From NCBI RefSeq assembly GCF_025061645.1, contig NZ_JANYMP010000008.1, positions 270,959-334,958 of the forward strand: 64,000 nucleotides of DNA, written 5' to 3'. The translations under genes and the position numbers were made by a program. Numbering within the stretch: position 1 is the stretch's first letter; each line of letters opens with the position of its first letter. Source of the DNA: Umezawaea endophytica. GTDB lineage: Bacteria; Actinomycetota; Actinomycetes; Mycobacteriales; Pseudonocardiaceae. Shown here one piece after another: positions 8,662-17,788 of this stretch. A model generated the notes under the pieces. That model was not told the DNA's origin, made no database searches, and worked only from the letters and a program-made list of their open reading frames with translations.

Positions 8662-8797
8662 CCGCCGAGTAGGTGAAATCCACTCGCACGGGCGACATTC
8701 GTAGGTTGTGGGTGGGTCTCGCGGGTAATGTTCCGCGTCGGCTTGGGCCTGGTGAGACGTGTCCTTGCGTGGAACCGGTGTCCAGGGACGAGGTGGC

Positions 8798-10909
8798 ATG
8801 AGCGCGGCCCTCCCCGGTGGTGAGCGGATCGCTCCTGGCGTTGGGCGTCGGGAGCGGCGGAAGCTTGCGCGGAAATGGGCGGTCGCCGTGAGGGCCACGG
8901 CGTACGTTCCGCTGCCTGCTGAGGAATTGGTGCACGACCTTCGCCAGTTGGTGCACCGGTTGCACGACGCGGTGCTCTCCGAGCCGTTCGCGCCGGAGCA
9001 GGCGTTGGTCGTCGGTGCGCGGCTGGTCGACCTGCGTTGCACCGGCGCCGCCAGTTTGGGGAAGTCGTTGCCGTTGTTGGGCGGTGCGTTGTTGGCGTCG
9101 CCCGAGTTGCAAGGGGTTGACGGGCACGCCAAGCGGGTGATGGCGGTGTTGGGGGCGGTTGCCGCCGGGTATGTCGAGGCCGTTCGGGTGTTCGTGCTCG
9201 ACCAGCAGGAGAGCGTGAGCCAGGCGTTGCTTCAGGCGGCGAAAGCCGCGCAGTGGAATCTCAACGTGAGTGAGGCGTTGGCGGACGAGGTGTTCACGTC
9301 GTCCGCCAGCGGTATCGCCGTGACGGAGTTGGACGGCTCTGTGGTGCGGGCCAACGCGGCGTTGGCGGGAATCCTCGATCGTGAGGCCGGTGCGTTGGAG
9401 GGGGTCGACCTCTCGTCGCTCGTGCACGAGGAGGACGTGGAGGAGTTGCTCGCCGCGTTCCGCGACCTGCTCGACGGGGTGCGTCGGCGGGTGCCGTTGC
9501 GGCCCAGGTTCGTTCGTGCGGACGGTGAGGTGGTGCGCGGCACGCTCGCCGTGGCGCTGCTGCGGGACGCGGAGGGCGAGCCGGGGCGGTTCGTCGTGGT
9601 CGTCGAGGACGTCAGCGAGTTGGCGCTGCTCGGCAGCAGGCTCACCCACCAGGCGCTGCACGACGCGCTCACCGGTCTGCCGAACCGGCAGTTCTTCACG
9701 ACGCGGCTGGAAACCACGCTGCCGCTGGCGAACCCGGCCTTGGGGGTGACGCTGTACCACCTGGACCTGGACGTGTTCTCGGTCGTGACGGACGGTCTCG
9801 GCCGCCGGGTCGGCGACCACCTGCTCAAGTCGGTCGCGAACCGGCTGCGCGCGGTGTTCGCCGCGGAGAAGGCGATGGTGGCGCGGCTGGACGGTGACGA
9901 GTTCGCGGTGCTGGTGGAGAACGGCGAGGGCACGCCGAACGTGGTCACCACGATCGGCCGGATCAACGACGAACTGGCCGAACCCGTGTACGTGGACGGG
10001 CAGGGCATCGCCGTGTCCGCGTGCGTCGGCGTGGTCGACCGGCCGTCGCCGGGGTTCGACCCGGCCGAGCTGCTGCGCGCCTCGCACATGGCGTTGCGCC
10101 GGGCCAAGAAGAGCGGGCGCAGGCAGTGGGGGCTGTACGACGCCTCGCGCGACGCGGCGGACCGGGCGCGGCTCGCGCTGGCCGCCGTGATGCCCGGCGC
10201 GTGGGAGTCCGGCGAGATCGACGTCGTCTTCCAGCCGGAGCGCTCGCTCGCCGACGGCACGACCACCGGTCTCACCGCCCTGCTCCGCTGGACGCACCCC
10301 GAGCACGGCGAGATCGGGCACGACCGGTGCGTGGAACTGGCCGAGGAGACCGGGTTGATGCTGCCGCTCGGCACGTGGCTGCTGCGCGGCGCCGCCGAGC
10401 AGCTCCGGTGGTGGCGCCAGCGCACCGGCGAGGACCTGCCGCTGTCGGTGGGGCTCTCGGTGGGCCAGGCGACCGACCCGGACCTGGTCGGCGACGTGCT
10501 GCGGGTGCTGGAGGACACCGGGCTGCCCGCGGGCGCGCTGCGGCTGGGGGTCCCGGCGGCGCTGCTGGTCGCGGACCACGAGGACGCCGTGGACAACGTG
10601 GTGGTGCTGGCCGACGCGGGGGTGCGGACGGCCATGGGCCGCTTCACCGGTGCCGCGGGCGAGTTCGCCTGCCTGGAGGCGCTGCCGGTGCGCGAGGTCC
10701 GGATCCCGAGGTGGGCCGTGTGCGCGGAGCGGAACCCGATCACGACCAGGGTGCTGGCCGACCTGGTCGCGGTCGCCCACCTCGCGGGGGCGACGGTGCT
10801 CGTCGACGGGGTGGACACGCCGGAGCTGGCGGACTGGTGGCGCACCTCGGGCGCGGACGCCGCGACGGGCTCACACCTCGGGGGCCCGTCGGCGCTGATC
10901 GACCTGTGA
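8798..10909 (+). CDS. PAS-GGDEF-EAL protein with degenerate catalytic motifs
   Basis: About 703 residues from ATG at 8798 with GACGAGG upstream. Order: a ~150-residue helical N-terminal domain, a PAS domain (GIAVTELDGSVVRANAALAGIL near residue 170), GGDEF (HDALTGLPNRQFF near 290, signature RLDGDEFAVL near 365) and EAL (VFQPERSLADG near 475). The GGDEF signature reads DGDEF rather than GGDEF, and the EAL glutamate is replaced (TALLRW where EALLRW is expected), so the phosphodiesterase half is almost surely inactive and the cyclase doubtful. It may be a cyclic-di-GMP-binding receptor or scaffold. No membrane segment is seen. Confidence 0.85.
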   Translation: MSAALPGGERIAPGVGRRERRKLARKWAVAVRATAYVPLPAEELVHDLRQLVHRLHDAVLSEPFAPEQALVVGARLVDLRCTGAASLGKSLPLLGGALLASPELQGVDGHAKRVMAVLGAVAAGYVEAVRVFVLDQQESVSQALLQAAKAAQWNLNVSEALADEVFTSSASGIAVTELDGSVVRANAALAGILDREAGALEGVDLSSLVHEEDVEELLAAFRDLLDGVRRRVPLRPRFVRADGEVVRGTLAVALLRDAEGEPGRFVVVVEDVSELALLGSRLTHQALHDALTGLPNRQFFTTRLETTLPLANPALGVTLYHLDLDVFSVVTDGLGRRVGDHLLKSVANRLRAVFAAEKAMVARLDGDEFAVLVENGEGTPNVVTTIGRINDELAEPVYVDGQGIAVSACVGVVDRPSPGFDPAELLRASHMALRRAKKSGRRQWGLYDASRDAADRARLALAAVMPGAWESGEIDVVFQPERSLADGTTTGLTALLRWTHPEHGEIGHDRCVELAEETGLMLPLGTWLLRGAAEQLRWWRQRTGEDLPLSVGLSVGQATDPDLVGDVLRVLEDTGLPAGALRLGVPAALLVADHEDAVDNVVVLADAGVRTAMGRFTGAAGEFACLEALPVREVRIPRWAVCAERNPITTRVLADLVAVAHLAGATVLVDGVDTPELADWWRTSGADAATGSHLGGPSALIDL

Positions 10910-10910
10910 G

Positions 10911-10934
10911 CCCCTCGCCCGCGAAGGCGAGGGG
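10911..10934. terminator. bidirectional terminator hairpin
   Basis: Perfect 9-bp stem CCCCTCGCC / GGCGAGGGG with a 6-base loop lies between the ends of the convergent GGDEF-EAL and DUF2165 genes, immediately after the stop at 10909. Confidence 0.7.
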
Positions 10935-10942
10935 GAGGTGGG

Positions 10943-11455
10943 TCAGGCCTTCTCGCGACTGGTCGCGTACACCAGGACCAGGCTGATCCCGGCGATGATG
11001 AAGTTCTGCAACGCGGCTTGCAGGCCGTTCCAGGACTTCGACTGCCACATCACGAACCACTCGCCGCCGATGGCGATGAACCCGCCGCCGAACAGCAGCA
11101 ACTGCATCACCAGACCGGCGGACGACCACTGCCTCGCGGTGGTCGCGTCCCGACCCCGGAAGATCACCCCGATCCACGCGGCGACACCGGCGGCGAGCAC
11201 CAGCGCGGTCACCGCCTCCCACGCGATGATCAGGACGTACGCGATCGTGACGAGCGCGGGCGAGGTGATCGCGCGCCACGTCGTGTCCGGCGACTGGAAC
11301 GTGGTGTCCATCGCGAAGACGTGCTCCACGAACGCGCGGTTCGTCCCGTAGTCGGTGATGTTGCCGAACACGACGAGGAGCAGGTAGAGCGCGGTGATGG
11401 CGGTGACGACCGCCGCCACGGTGTGCGGGCTGCCGACCCTGGCAAGAAGACGCAT
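10943..11455 (-). CDS. DUF2165 family membrane protein
   Basis: 170 residues with four hydrophobic segments: TVAAVVTAITALYLLLVVFG, ALVTIAYVLIIAWEAVTALV, GLVMQLLLFGGGFIAIGG, and FIIAGISLVLVYA. The conserved feature WFVMWQSKSWNGLQAA between segments 3 and 4 is typical of DUF2165. Function unknown. It stands alone, convergent with the GGDEF-EAL gene. Confidence 0.75.
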   Translation of the reverse strand: MRLLARVGSPHTVAAVVTAITALYLLLVVFGNITDYGTNRAFVEHVFAMDTTFQSPDTTWRAITSPALVTIAYVLIIAWEAVTALVLAAGVAAWIGVIFRGRDATTARQWSSAGLVMQLLLFGGGFIAIGGEWFVMWQSKSWNGLQAALQNFIIAGISLVLVYATSREKA

Positions 11456-11565
11456 GATCCGGACCCTACGCAGACGGCTTGAGCCCGACCGCTATTCGGA
11501 CTGAAGTGGCTTCGGCACCCGTTCGGCCCAAGATCACCTCACTGTGGGTGAGGGGCCACTCGCGC

Positions 11566-11606
11566 TAGGTTGGAAGAGCCGTGTGCCGTCCAGCCGGAGG
11601 AAGCTC
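11566..11606 (+). promoter_or_regulatory. candidate -10 and ribosome site for the glycosyltransferase pair
   Basis: TAGGTT at 11566-11571 resembles an actinomycete -10 hexamer, and CGGAGGAAG ends seven bases before the ATG at 11607. That strong ribosome site decides the start over the longer in-frame GTG/ATG options upstream. Confidence 0.4.
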
Positions 11607-12344
11607 ATGCCCCTGTTGTCCGTGCTCACCACCGCCCAAGCCGGACGGGCCGGGTTCCTGGTGGAGGCGGGCGAGAGCCTGGCCGCCCAGGAACTGCCCG
11701 AGGGCTGGGAGTTCGAGTGGGTCGTCCAGGAGGACGGGCCCGAACCCGCGCTCGCCGACGTGCTCGCGCCGTTCCCGTTCGCCCGCTACTCGGCCAACGG
11801 TGAGAAGCTCGGCATCGGCACCACCCGCAACGTCGCGCTGGTCCGCGCGGGCGGCGAACTGGTCCACGTGCTGGACGACGACGACCGGCTGCTGCCGACC
11901 GCGTTGGCTTCGGCCATCACCGTCCTGGCCGACCACCCGGAGGTGGCCTGGGTGGCCACGCAGGCCGACGACCTGTTCCAGGGCGACCTGCGCCTGCCGT
12001 ACCCGCCGTCGCTGACGCCGGGCGTCGTGGACCGCGGCGTCGTCGGCACGTTCGTGCTCGACCACGGCCACACGCCGGTGCTGTGCGTCGGCCTCACCGT
12101 CCGCACGGACGCCGTCCGCGCGCTCGGCGGCTGGGTCGCGCTGCCGCGCGGCGAAGACCTGTCACTGGTGGTGGCGCTCAACGAGCTGACGCCGGGTTAC
12201 CTGCTGCCCGAGGTGACGTACCTGTACCGCAGGCACGCGGACCAGATCACCCGGCAGGCTTCGTGGCCCGCGCTGCACCCGGAGTCGATGACCGCCGTGC
12301 GCCAGCGGCTCGCGGCGCTGCGGGCGCTGGCGGCGGGCGCGTGA
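11607..12344 (+). CDS. family 2 glycosyltransferase
   Basis: 245 residues. A GT-A fold is suggested by the N-terminal strand LLSVLTTAQAG, the NVALVRAGGELVHVLDDDDRLLP segment with a DDDD metal site near residue 92, and RGEDLSLVVAL near 185 (acceptor-side acidic motif). The later YRRHADQITRQ is also typical. It shares GTGA with the next glycosyltransferase gene, so the two are translationally coupled and probably act in one glycosylation pathway. Donor and acceptor are not predictable. Confidence 0.75.
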   Translation: MPLLSVLTTAQAGRAGFLVEAGESLAAQELPEGWEFEWVVQEDGPEPALADVLAPFPFARYSANGEKLGIGTTRNVALVRAGGELVHVLDDDDRLLPTALASAITVLADHPEVAWVATQADDLFQGDLRLPYPPSLTPGVVDRGVVGTFVLDHGHTPVLCVGLTVRTDAVRALGGWVALPRGEDLSLVVALNELTPGYLLPEVTYLYRRHADQITRQASWPALHPESMTAVRQRLAALRALAAGA

Positions 12345-13237
12345 CGCGTCGGGTCGTCGACCCGGTCCTGGGCATCGACCTCGTCGCCGAGCGCACCCTC
12401 GACCGGCGCAACGCGACGGTCAGCGTCGTGGTGCCCGCGCACGACGAGCGCGCCACCGTCGCCTCCGTCGTCGCGGACGCCCGCAAGGGGCTCGCGGACC
12501 TCGGGGTCGAGGGCGAGGTCGTGGTCAGCGCCAGCGGCTGCCACGACGACACCGCGGAGGTCGCCGCCGCGGCGGGGGCCCGCGTGGTGGAAGCGCCCGT
12601 GGGCAAGGGGAACGCCATCACCGCAGGCGTCGCGGCGAGCACCGGCGACGTCGTCTGCCTGGTCGACGGCGACCTGAGCTACTTCGGCGACCGGCCGCTC
12701 GTCGCGCTGCTGGTCGAGCCGATCCTCTCCGGCGTCGCCGACGCGACCGTGTCCGACCTGCACTGGCGGCCGATCTACCCGCAGCTCTGGCTCAACGGGT
12801 TCTTCCTGCCGCTGGCCGGGCTGCTGTACCCGGACCTGGTCGTCAGGGTCGGCTCGACGCCGTGGTCCGGGCAGCGCGCCGCGGTGCGCGAGCTGTGGCC
12901 CGCCGAGCTGCCCGCCGACTTCACCGCCGACCTCGCGCTGCTGCTGCACTGGAACGCGCACGCCCAGTGCCTGCGGCCGGTGCTCGCCGACGACTGGACG
13001 AACCCCCAGCGCCCCAAACCGGACCTCGTGGCCACCGAGTTCCGGTTCCTCGTCTCGCACGCCGTGGCGGACGGCCGGATCACCGAGGACCTGGTGCCGG
13101 TGCTGGACGAGTGGTTCGAGGGCGCGCACGACCGGATGGCCGACTACCGGCACGGCCACCACGAGCCGCGGCGGTTCGAGCGGTGGTTGCTGCTGGACTC
13201 GTTGCGGGAGCTGCGTTCCGGGTTGAGCGGGGCGTAG
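12341..13237 (+). CDS. family 2 glycosyltransferase, glucosyl-3-phosphoglycerate synthase-like
   Basis: 298 residues from GTG at 12341, overlapping the previous stop. It begins with the strand TVSVVVPAHDERATVASVV, then VGKGNAITAGVAASTGDVVCLVDGDLSYF, giving the donor-binding and DGD metal motifs. VGSTPWSGQRAA and DFTADLALLLHWNA follow. The pattern of VPAHDE, KGNA and VDGDL resembles glucosyl-3-phosphoglycerate synthases, enzymes starting methylglucose lipopolysaccharide or glucosylglycerate synthesis. That specific assignment is tentative; the family call is firm. Confidence 0.75.
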   Translation: MTRRVVDPVLGIDLVAERTLDRRNATVSVVVPAHDERATVASVVADARKGLADLGVEGEVVVSASGCHDDTAEVAAAAGARVVEAPVGKGNAITAGVAASTGDVVCLVDGDLSYFGDRPLVALLVEPILSGVADATVSDLHWRPIYPQLWLNGFFLPLAGLLYPDLVVRVGSTPWSGQRAAVRELWPAELPADFTADLALLLHWNAHAQCLRPVLADDWTNPQRPKPDLVATEFRFLVSHAVADGRITEDLVPVLDEWFEGAHDRMADYRHGHHEPRRFERWLLLDSLRELRSGLSGA

Positions 13238-13243
13238 CCCGCG

Positions 13244-16200
13244 CTACGGGCAGGGCGGGTCGTAGTCCAACTGCGGCAGGTACTGCCGCCACAGCTCCTC
13301 GGTGAGCACGCCCCTGGTGTTGGTGCAGATCCGGGTGATCGCCTGGTTCTCGTCGAGGTCCCACAGCCGGACCGTGGCGTCGCCGCTGGTCGACGCCAGG
13401 CTGCGCGCGTCGGGGCTGAACACGATGTCGCTGACGACGGCGTCGTGCCCGGTGAGCGACTGGCCGATCGGCGTCGCGCGGGCCGGGTCGCGCACGTCCC
13501 ACAGCCGGATCGTCTTGTCGTCGCTGGTGCTCGCCAGCCTGGTCCCGTCCGGGCTGAACGCGACCGCCACCGACGACTCGACGTGCCCGGTGAGCGGCGC
13601 GCCGAGCTGCCGGACCCGGCTGCGGTCGCTGATGTCCCACAGCCGGATGGTCTTGTCGTCGCTGGTCGTGGCGAGCGTGCGGCCGTCGGTGGTCATGGCG
13701 CCGTCGCGGATCGGCGCGGTGTGGGCGGGCACGACCTGGCCGAGCGGGCGCACCGAGTTCGGGTCGTGCACGTCGTAGAGGCGGATGCCCCGGTCGGCGC
13801 TGGCGGTCACCAGCGTCCGACCGTCCGGGGTGAACTCGGCGTACGCGACGTACCCCTCCGCCCCGGTGATCGGGTCGCCGAGCTTCCTCGGCCGTTCGGG
13901 ATCGGTGATGTCCCAGAGCTGCAACGAGATGTCGTCGTTGCCGGTGAGCAGCGTGCGCCCGTCCGGGCTGAACCCGACGAGCGACGTGTACCGGGTCTGC
14001 AACGCCAGCGGCGTCCCGACCGCCCGCGGCCGGGTCGGATCGCTGACGTCCCACAGCCGCACCGTCCTGTCCTCACCGCCGGAGGCGAGCAGCCGCCCGT
14101 CGGGGCTGAGGGCGAGCTGCCACACGGCCGCGTCGTGCGCGGCGACGGGCGGCCCCAGCGGACGCGGGGCCGACCGGTCGGAGAGGTCCCACAGCCGGAT
14201 GGTGCGGTCCTCGCTCGCGGTGATCAGCAGCCGCCCGTCGGCGCTGTAGGTCGGCGCGCTGGTCTGCCCGCTCTGCCCGACCAGCACCGACGGCGGCAGC
14301 GACCACAGCCGCACGGTCTGGTCCGCGCTGCCGGTGGCGAGGCTGCGGCCGTCCGGGCTGAACCCGACGGCGAACACCGTGCCGTTGCGGCCGGTCAGCG
14401 GTTCGCCGAGCGCCTGGGGCTGGGACGGGTCCGTCACGTTCCACAGCCGGGCGGTGCTGTCCGCGCCGCCGGTGGCCAGCAGCCGCCCGTCCGGGCTGAA
14501 CGCCACGGTCCAGACGCTGCCCTTGTGGTCGGTGAGCGGACGGCCGAGCAGTTTCGGGTCGGTCGGGTCGGCGACGTTCCACAGCCGCACGGTCCGGTCG
14601 TCGCTGCCGGTGGCGAGCGTCCTGCCGTCCGGCGAGAACGCGACCGAGTGGACGGTGGCGTCGTAACCGGTCAGGGTGCCGATCATCGCGGGCGCGGTGA
14701 GGTCCGCGACGTTCCACAGCACGATCGTCGCGTCGTCGCCGCCCGCCGCGAACAGCCTGCCCGTCGGGTCCCAGGCGATCGAGCGGACGCGGGCGGTGTG
14801 GTTCCCGAGCGGCGCCCCGAGCGGCTTCGGGTGCTCCCGGTCGGTCACGTCCCAGAGCCGGGAGGTCATGTCCTCGTTCGCGGTGGCCAGGGTCTTGCCG
14901 TCCGGGGAGAACGCGAGCAGGTAGATCGTGCCGTTGCCGCCCTCCAGCGGAGCGCCCAGCGGTTTCGGGTCGGCGAGGTCCGAGAGGTCCCACAGCCGCA
15001 CGGTCCCGTCGTCGCCCGCGGAGGCGAGGGTCTTGCCGTCGGGGGAGAACACGGCGGAGCTGACCCAGCTCTTGTGGCCGAGCAGCGGAGCGCCCAGCAG
15101 CCGGGGGTTCCGGCGGTCGGCGACGTCCCACAGCCGCACGGAGTTGTCGTAGCTCGCGGTCGCCAGCGTCCGGCTGTCCGGGCTGAACGTCGTCAGGTAC
15201 ACGGCGCCCGTGTGCCCGGTGAGCGGGATGCCCAGCGGTGACGTCTCGGTCGACACGAGCCGCGTGTAGACGTCCAGGTCGTCCGGCCGCATCCGGTGCG
15301 CGACCAGGTCGAGCTGCGCGGACAGCGACGGATCGGTGTCCTGCAAGCGGTTCGCGTCCGCGACGATCCCGCGGAACACGGCCTCGTCGCGTTCCCGCAC
15401 GGCGACCACGGCGGCCGTGACCGCGATCAGGGCGAGCACCACGACCACGGACACGGCGGCGCGGCGCAACCACGTGGACCGCTTGCGCTGCTGGCCCGAC
15501 ACGGCGAGGAAGGCGCTCGCGGTCGCGGTGAGCGAACCGGGCCCGGCCCCGTCGGCCCAGTGCCGCGCGGTCTCCAGCCGAGCGCCGCGGTAGAGCAGCG
15601 AGGAGTCCTTGTCCTCCGTTGCCCACGTGCCCGCGTCCTCTTCGAGGCGTTGCCGCAGCAGCGCGCCCTCGCGGTCCTGGTCGACCCACACCCGCAGCCG
15701 CGGCCACGCCTGGAGCAGGGCCTCGTGGGTGATCTCGACCGACCCGGCGTCCAGCGTGACGAGCCGGGCCCTGGCCAGCACCTCCAGCGCCTCCTCGGCA
15801 GCGGACCGGTTGGCGGCCTGCTCCACCAGTTCGTGCCGGGTCGAGCGCCTGCGGGTGTCCTGGGTGTCGTCGCCGACCCGGACCAGCCGCAGCAGCAACG
15901 GGCGCGCGGCCCGCTGCGCCGCGGGGGCGAGGTCGGCCCACGCGCGTTCGGCGGTGGCCGCGACGGCGCCCTGGATGCCGCCCGCGGCGCGGTAGCCGCT
16001 GATCGTGAGCTTCCCGCCCTGCCTGCGCTGCCACGTGGCGAGCAGCGCGTGCGACAGCAGCGGCAGCGCGCCCGCGTCGTACGCGCCCTGCCCGCCCTGC
16101 GGCCGTCCGCCGCGCACCCCGAGGTCGCGCAGCATCAGCTCGACCAGGCCCGGCTCCAGTTGCAGCCCGGCCGCCTTCGCGGGCCGCGACACCGCTTCGC

Positions 16201-17311
16201 GCAGCTCGGCTGACGTCATCGGGCCGAGCACCATCTGCCGGTTCTGCAACGCGTCGGCCAGCTCCGGGTAGGCGAGGCAGCGGCCGTAGAAGTCGGCGCG
16301 GACGCCGAGCACGACCAGCACCGGCGGCGTGCCACCGGGGACCGTCGGGGTGCACGCGGCGTGCAGCGCCTGCACGAACAACTGGAGCCTGGTCTCGTCG
16401 CCGCCGAGCGTGAACGCCTCCTCGAACTGGTCCACGACCAAGACGAGGCGCTCGGCGCCGTGGTCGCGCGCGTAGGCCGCGAACGCCGCCCGGATCTGGG
16501 CGGAGAACCGGACGATCCCCATCAGGGTGTGGTTGATGAACGAGTCCAGCCCGGCGGCCACGTCGTGGTCCAGGCCGTCGTGGTCGAGCGCGAGGTCGAG
16601 CGCGTCCGACAACTCCGGCACCTGGTGGGCCAATTCCTTGAGCGGGTCGGCGCCCGGCGTCATCAGCACCACCGGCCAAGCCGCGGAACCGTCGACGCCG
16701 AGATCGCCGCGAGCGATCGACGGAATCATCCCCGCCCGCATCAGCGACGATTTACCGGCACCGGAAGCGCCGACCAGCATCACGATTCCACTGGTGTCCG
16801 CGGCATTGCCCAAACGACTCATCAACGCGGCCGTGCTGCGTTCCCGGCCGAAGAACCACCCGGAATCCTCGGGGCGGAAAGCGGCCAATCCGCGATAAGG
16901 GCAAAGACCCGATTCCCCGATGTGGGAATCGTCGTATGAGGAATCGGCGACGCCGACCGGGCTCGCCTGAGCCTCCTCCCACAGCGCCCGCCACGCGGCC
17001 ATGTCGTAGAGGTCCGGCACCGCGGGTGTCGACCGCACTTTTCGGGCTTCACCGATCAAGATCTCCAGGACCACGGACAGCGCGGCGAAGCGGGCCGGCA
17101 CGTTGCGACCACGGCGCCAATCGCTGACCCGTTGTGCCGTCGCGCGCACGGGCCGGTCCTTCTCGTCGGTGCGGCGGGCCCGCGTGACCGACTCGGTGAC
17201 CTTCTTCAGCGGCGGGTCACCCGCCTCCGCGTAGAGCAGGGCGAACCTCTCGGCGAACACCCCGCGCGGTCCAATCGCCGGACCGGAACTGCTCATCCGC
17301 TGGCCTGCCAT
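13244..17311 (-). CDS. HTH-nSTAND NTPase with membrane segment and 14 WD40 repeats
   Basis: 1355 residues (ATG at 17296 would remove five). Order: helix-turn-helix-like segment ~20-90 (TAQRVSDWRRGRNVPARFAAL); P-loop NTPase from ~138 (CPYRGLAAFRPEDSGWFFGRE, Walker A GASGAGKSS at 181-189, Walker B LVLVVDQFEEAF); a transmembrane helix near residue 620 (VSVVVVLALIAVTAAVVAV); then fourteen WD40 repeats with SPDG...LA...D..VRLWDV periodicity, enough for two seven-bladed propellers. This is the nSTAND class, linked by comparative genomics to signalling and conflict systems. No caspase, TIR or other effector domain is visible. Its stop is 7 bp from the end of the glycosyltransferase operon. Confidence 0.85.
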   Translation of the reverse strand: MAGQRMSSSGPAIGPRGVFAERFALLYAEAGDPPLKKVTESVTRARRTDEKDRPVRATAQRVSDWRRGRNVPARFAALSVVLEILIGEARKVRSTPAVPDLYDMAAWRALWEEAQASPVGVADSSYDDSHIGESGLCPYRGLAAFRPEDSGWFFGRERSTAALMSRLGNAADTSGIVMLVGASGAGKSSLMRAGMIPSIARGDLGVDGSAAWPVVLMTPGADPLKELAHQVPELSDALDLALDHDGLDHDVAAGLDSFINHTLMGIVRFSAQIRAAFAAYARDHGAERLVLVVDQFEEAFTLGGDETRLQLFVQALHAACTPTVPGGTPPVLVVLGVRADFYGRCLAYPELADALQNRQMVLGPMTSAELREAVSRPAKAAGLQLEPGLVELMLRDLGVRGGRPQGGQGAYDAGALPLLSHALLATWQRRQGGKLTISGYRAAGGIQGAVAATAERAWADLAPAAQRAARPLLLRLVRVGDDTQDTRRRSTRHELVEQAANRSAAEEALEVLARARLVTLDAGSVEITHEALLQAWPRLRVWVDQDREGALLRQRLEEDAGTWATEDKDSSLLYRGARLETARHWADGAGPGSLTATASAFLAVSGQQRKRSTWLRRAAVSVVVVLALIAVTAAVVAVRERDEAVFRGIVADANRLQDTDPSLSAQLDLVAHRMRPDDLDVYTRLVSTETSPLGIPLTGHTGAVYLTTFSPDSRTLATASYDNSVRLWDVADRRNPRLLGAPLLGHKSWVSSAVFSPDGKTLASAGDDGTVRLWDLSDLADPKPLGAPLEGGNGTIYLLAFSPDGKTLATANEDMTSRLWDVTDREHPKPLGAPLGNHTARVRSIAWDPTGRLFAAGGDDATIVLWNVADLTAPAMIGTLTGYDATVHSVAFSPDGRTLATGSDDRTVRLWNVADPTDPKLLGRPLTDHKGSVWTVAFSPDGRLLATGGADSTARLWNVTDPSQPQALGEPLTGRNGTVFAVGFSPDGRSLATGSADQTVRLWSLPPSVLVGQSGQTSAPTYSADGRLLITASEDRTIRLWDLSDRSAPRPLGPPVAAHDAAVWQLALSPDGRLLASGGEDRTVRLWDVSDPTRPRAVGTPLALQTRYTSLVGFSPDGRTLLTGNDDISLQLWDITDPERPRKLGDPITGAEGYVAYAEFTPDGRTLVTASADRGIRLYDVHDPNSVRPLGQVVPAHTAPIRDGAMTTDGRTLATTSDDKTIRLWDISDRSRVRQLGAPLTGHVESSVAVAFSPDGTRLASTSDDKTIRLWDVRDPARATPIGQSLTGHDAVVSDIVFSPDARSLASTSGDATVRLWDLDENQAITRICTNTRGVLTEELWRQYLPQLDYDPPCP

Positions 17312-17746
17312 CCGTTGTGGATCCGGACCGGAAAACCCGACGAGTACATGTGATCAGGTCTTTTGTCGGCCGTGGAAACTCTGGGCACTCCAGCCTATCG
17401 ACTTCCCCTGTCAAGCTGCTCCACGACGTTCCGCCCATCCGTCGGCAGTGCGAAGGAGACCTGATACCAGTGGTTTCGAAGTCGGCCGTCGAATGCGGCG
17501 GGTCGTTCTCCGCTGAGGGGTCCTGGGGGTCTTCTCAGCGGGCACGTGCCACGCGACCCGGTCGCTGGCACGGTGCGGCCACCTGACCGGAGGCCGCTCG
17601 GTCCTGCGGCGGTCCTACCCACCGCCGACGGAGCTCGGGTGTGCCCGGTGCTCCGGCTCGTCCTGGATTCGCGGACCCGTGGACGGGTCGACATCCCGTT
17701 GGCGCGGTTGGCCCGTCTGGCCACCGCGCGGTGAACGCCGGAGTGT
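17312..17746. other. intergenic stretch with no supported gene
   Basis: This 435-bp stretch between the divergently oriented nSTAND gene start and the TetR terminator holds no recognisable coding region. A short plus-strand frame (17546-17734) ends in RGRVDIPLARLARLATAR and has coding-like third positions, but no ribosome site and no family resemblance. It may be a remnant. Confidence 0.4.
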
Positions 17747-17778
17747 CCGCTGTGGGAACCCCCGTGTTCCCGCAGCGG
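17747..17778. terminator. terminator hairpin after the TetR gene
   Basis: CCGCTGTGGGAAC (17747-17759) pairs with GTTCCCGCAGCGG (17766-17778), 13 bp including one G-U, with a 6-base loop, 10 bases beyond the stop of the minus-strand TetR gene. Confidence 0.6.
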
Positions 17779-17788
17779 CCCCGGCGAC

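Noticed and set aside
17546-17734. 62-residue plus-strand gene upstream of the TetR terminator
   Set aside because: No ribosome site, no recognisable family and composition alone is not enough in this genome.
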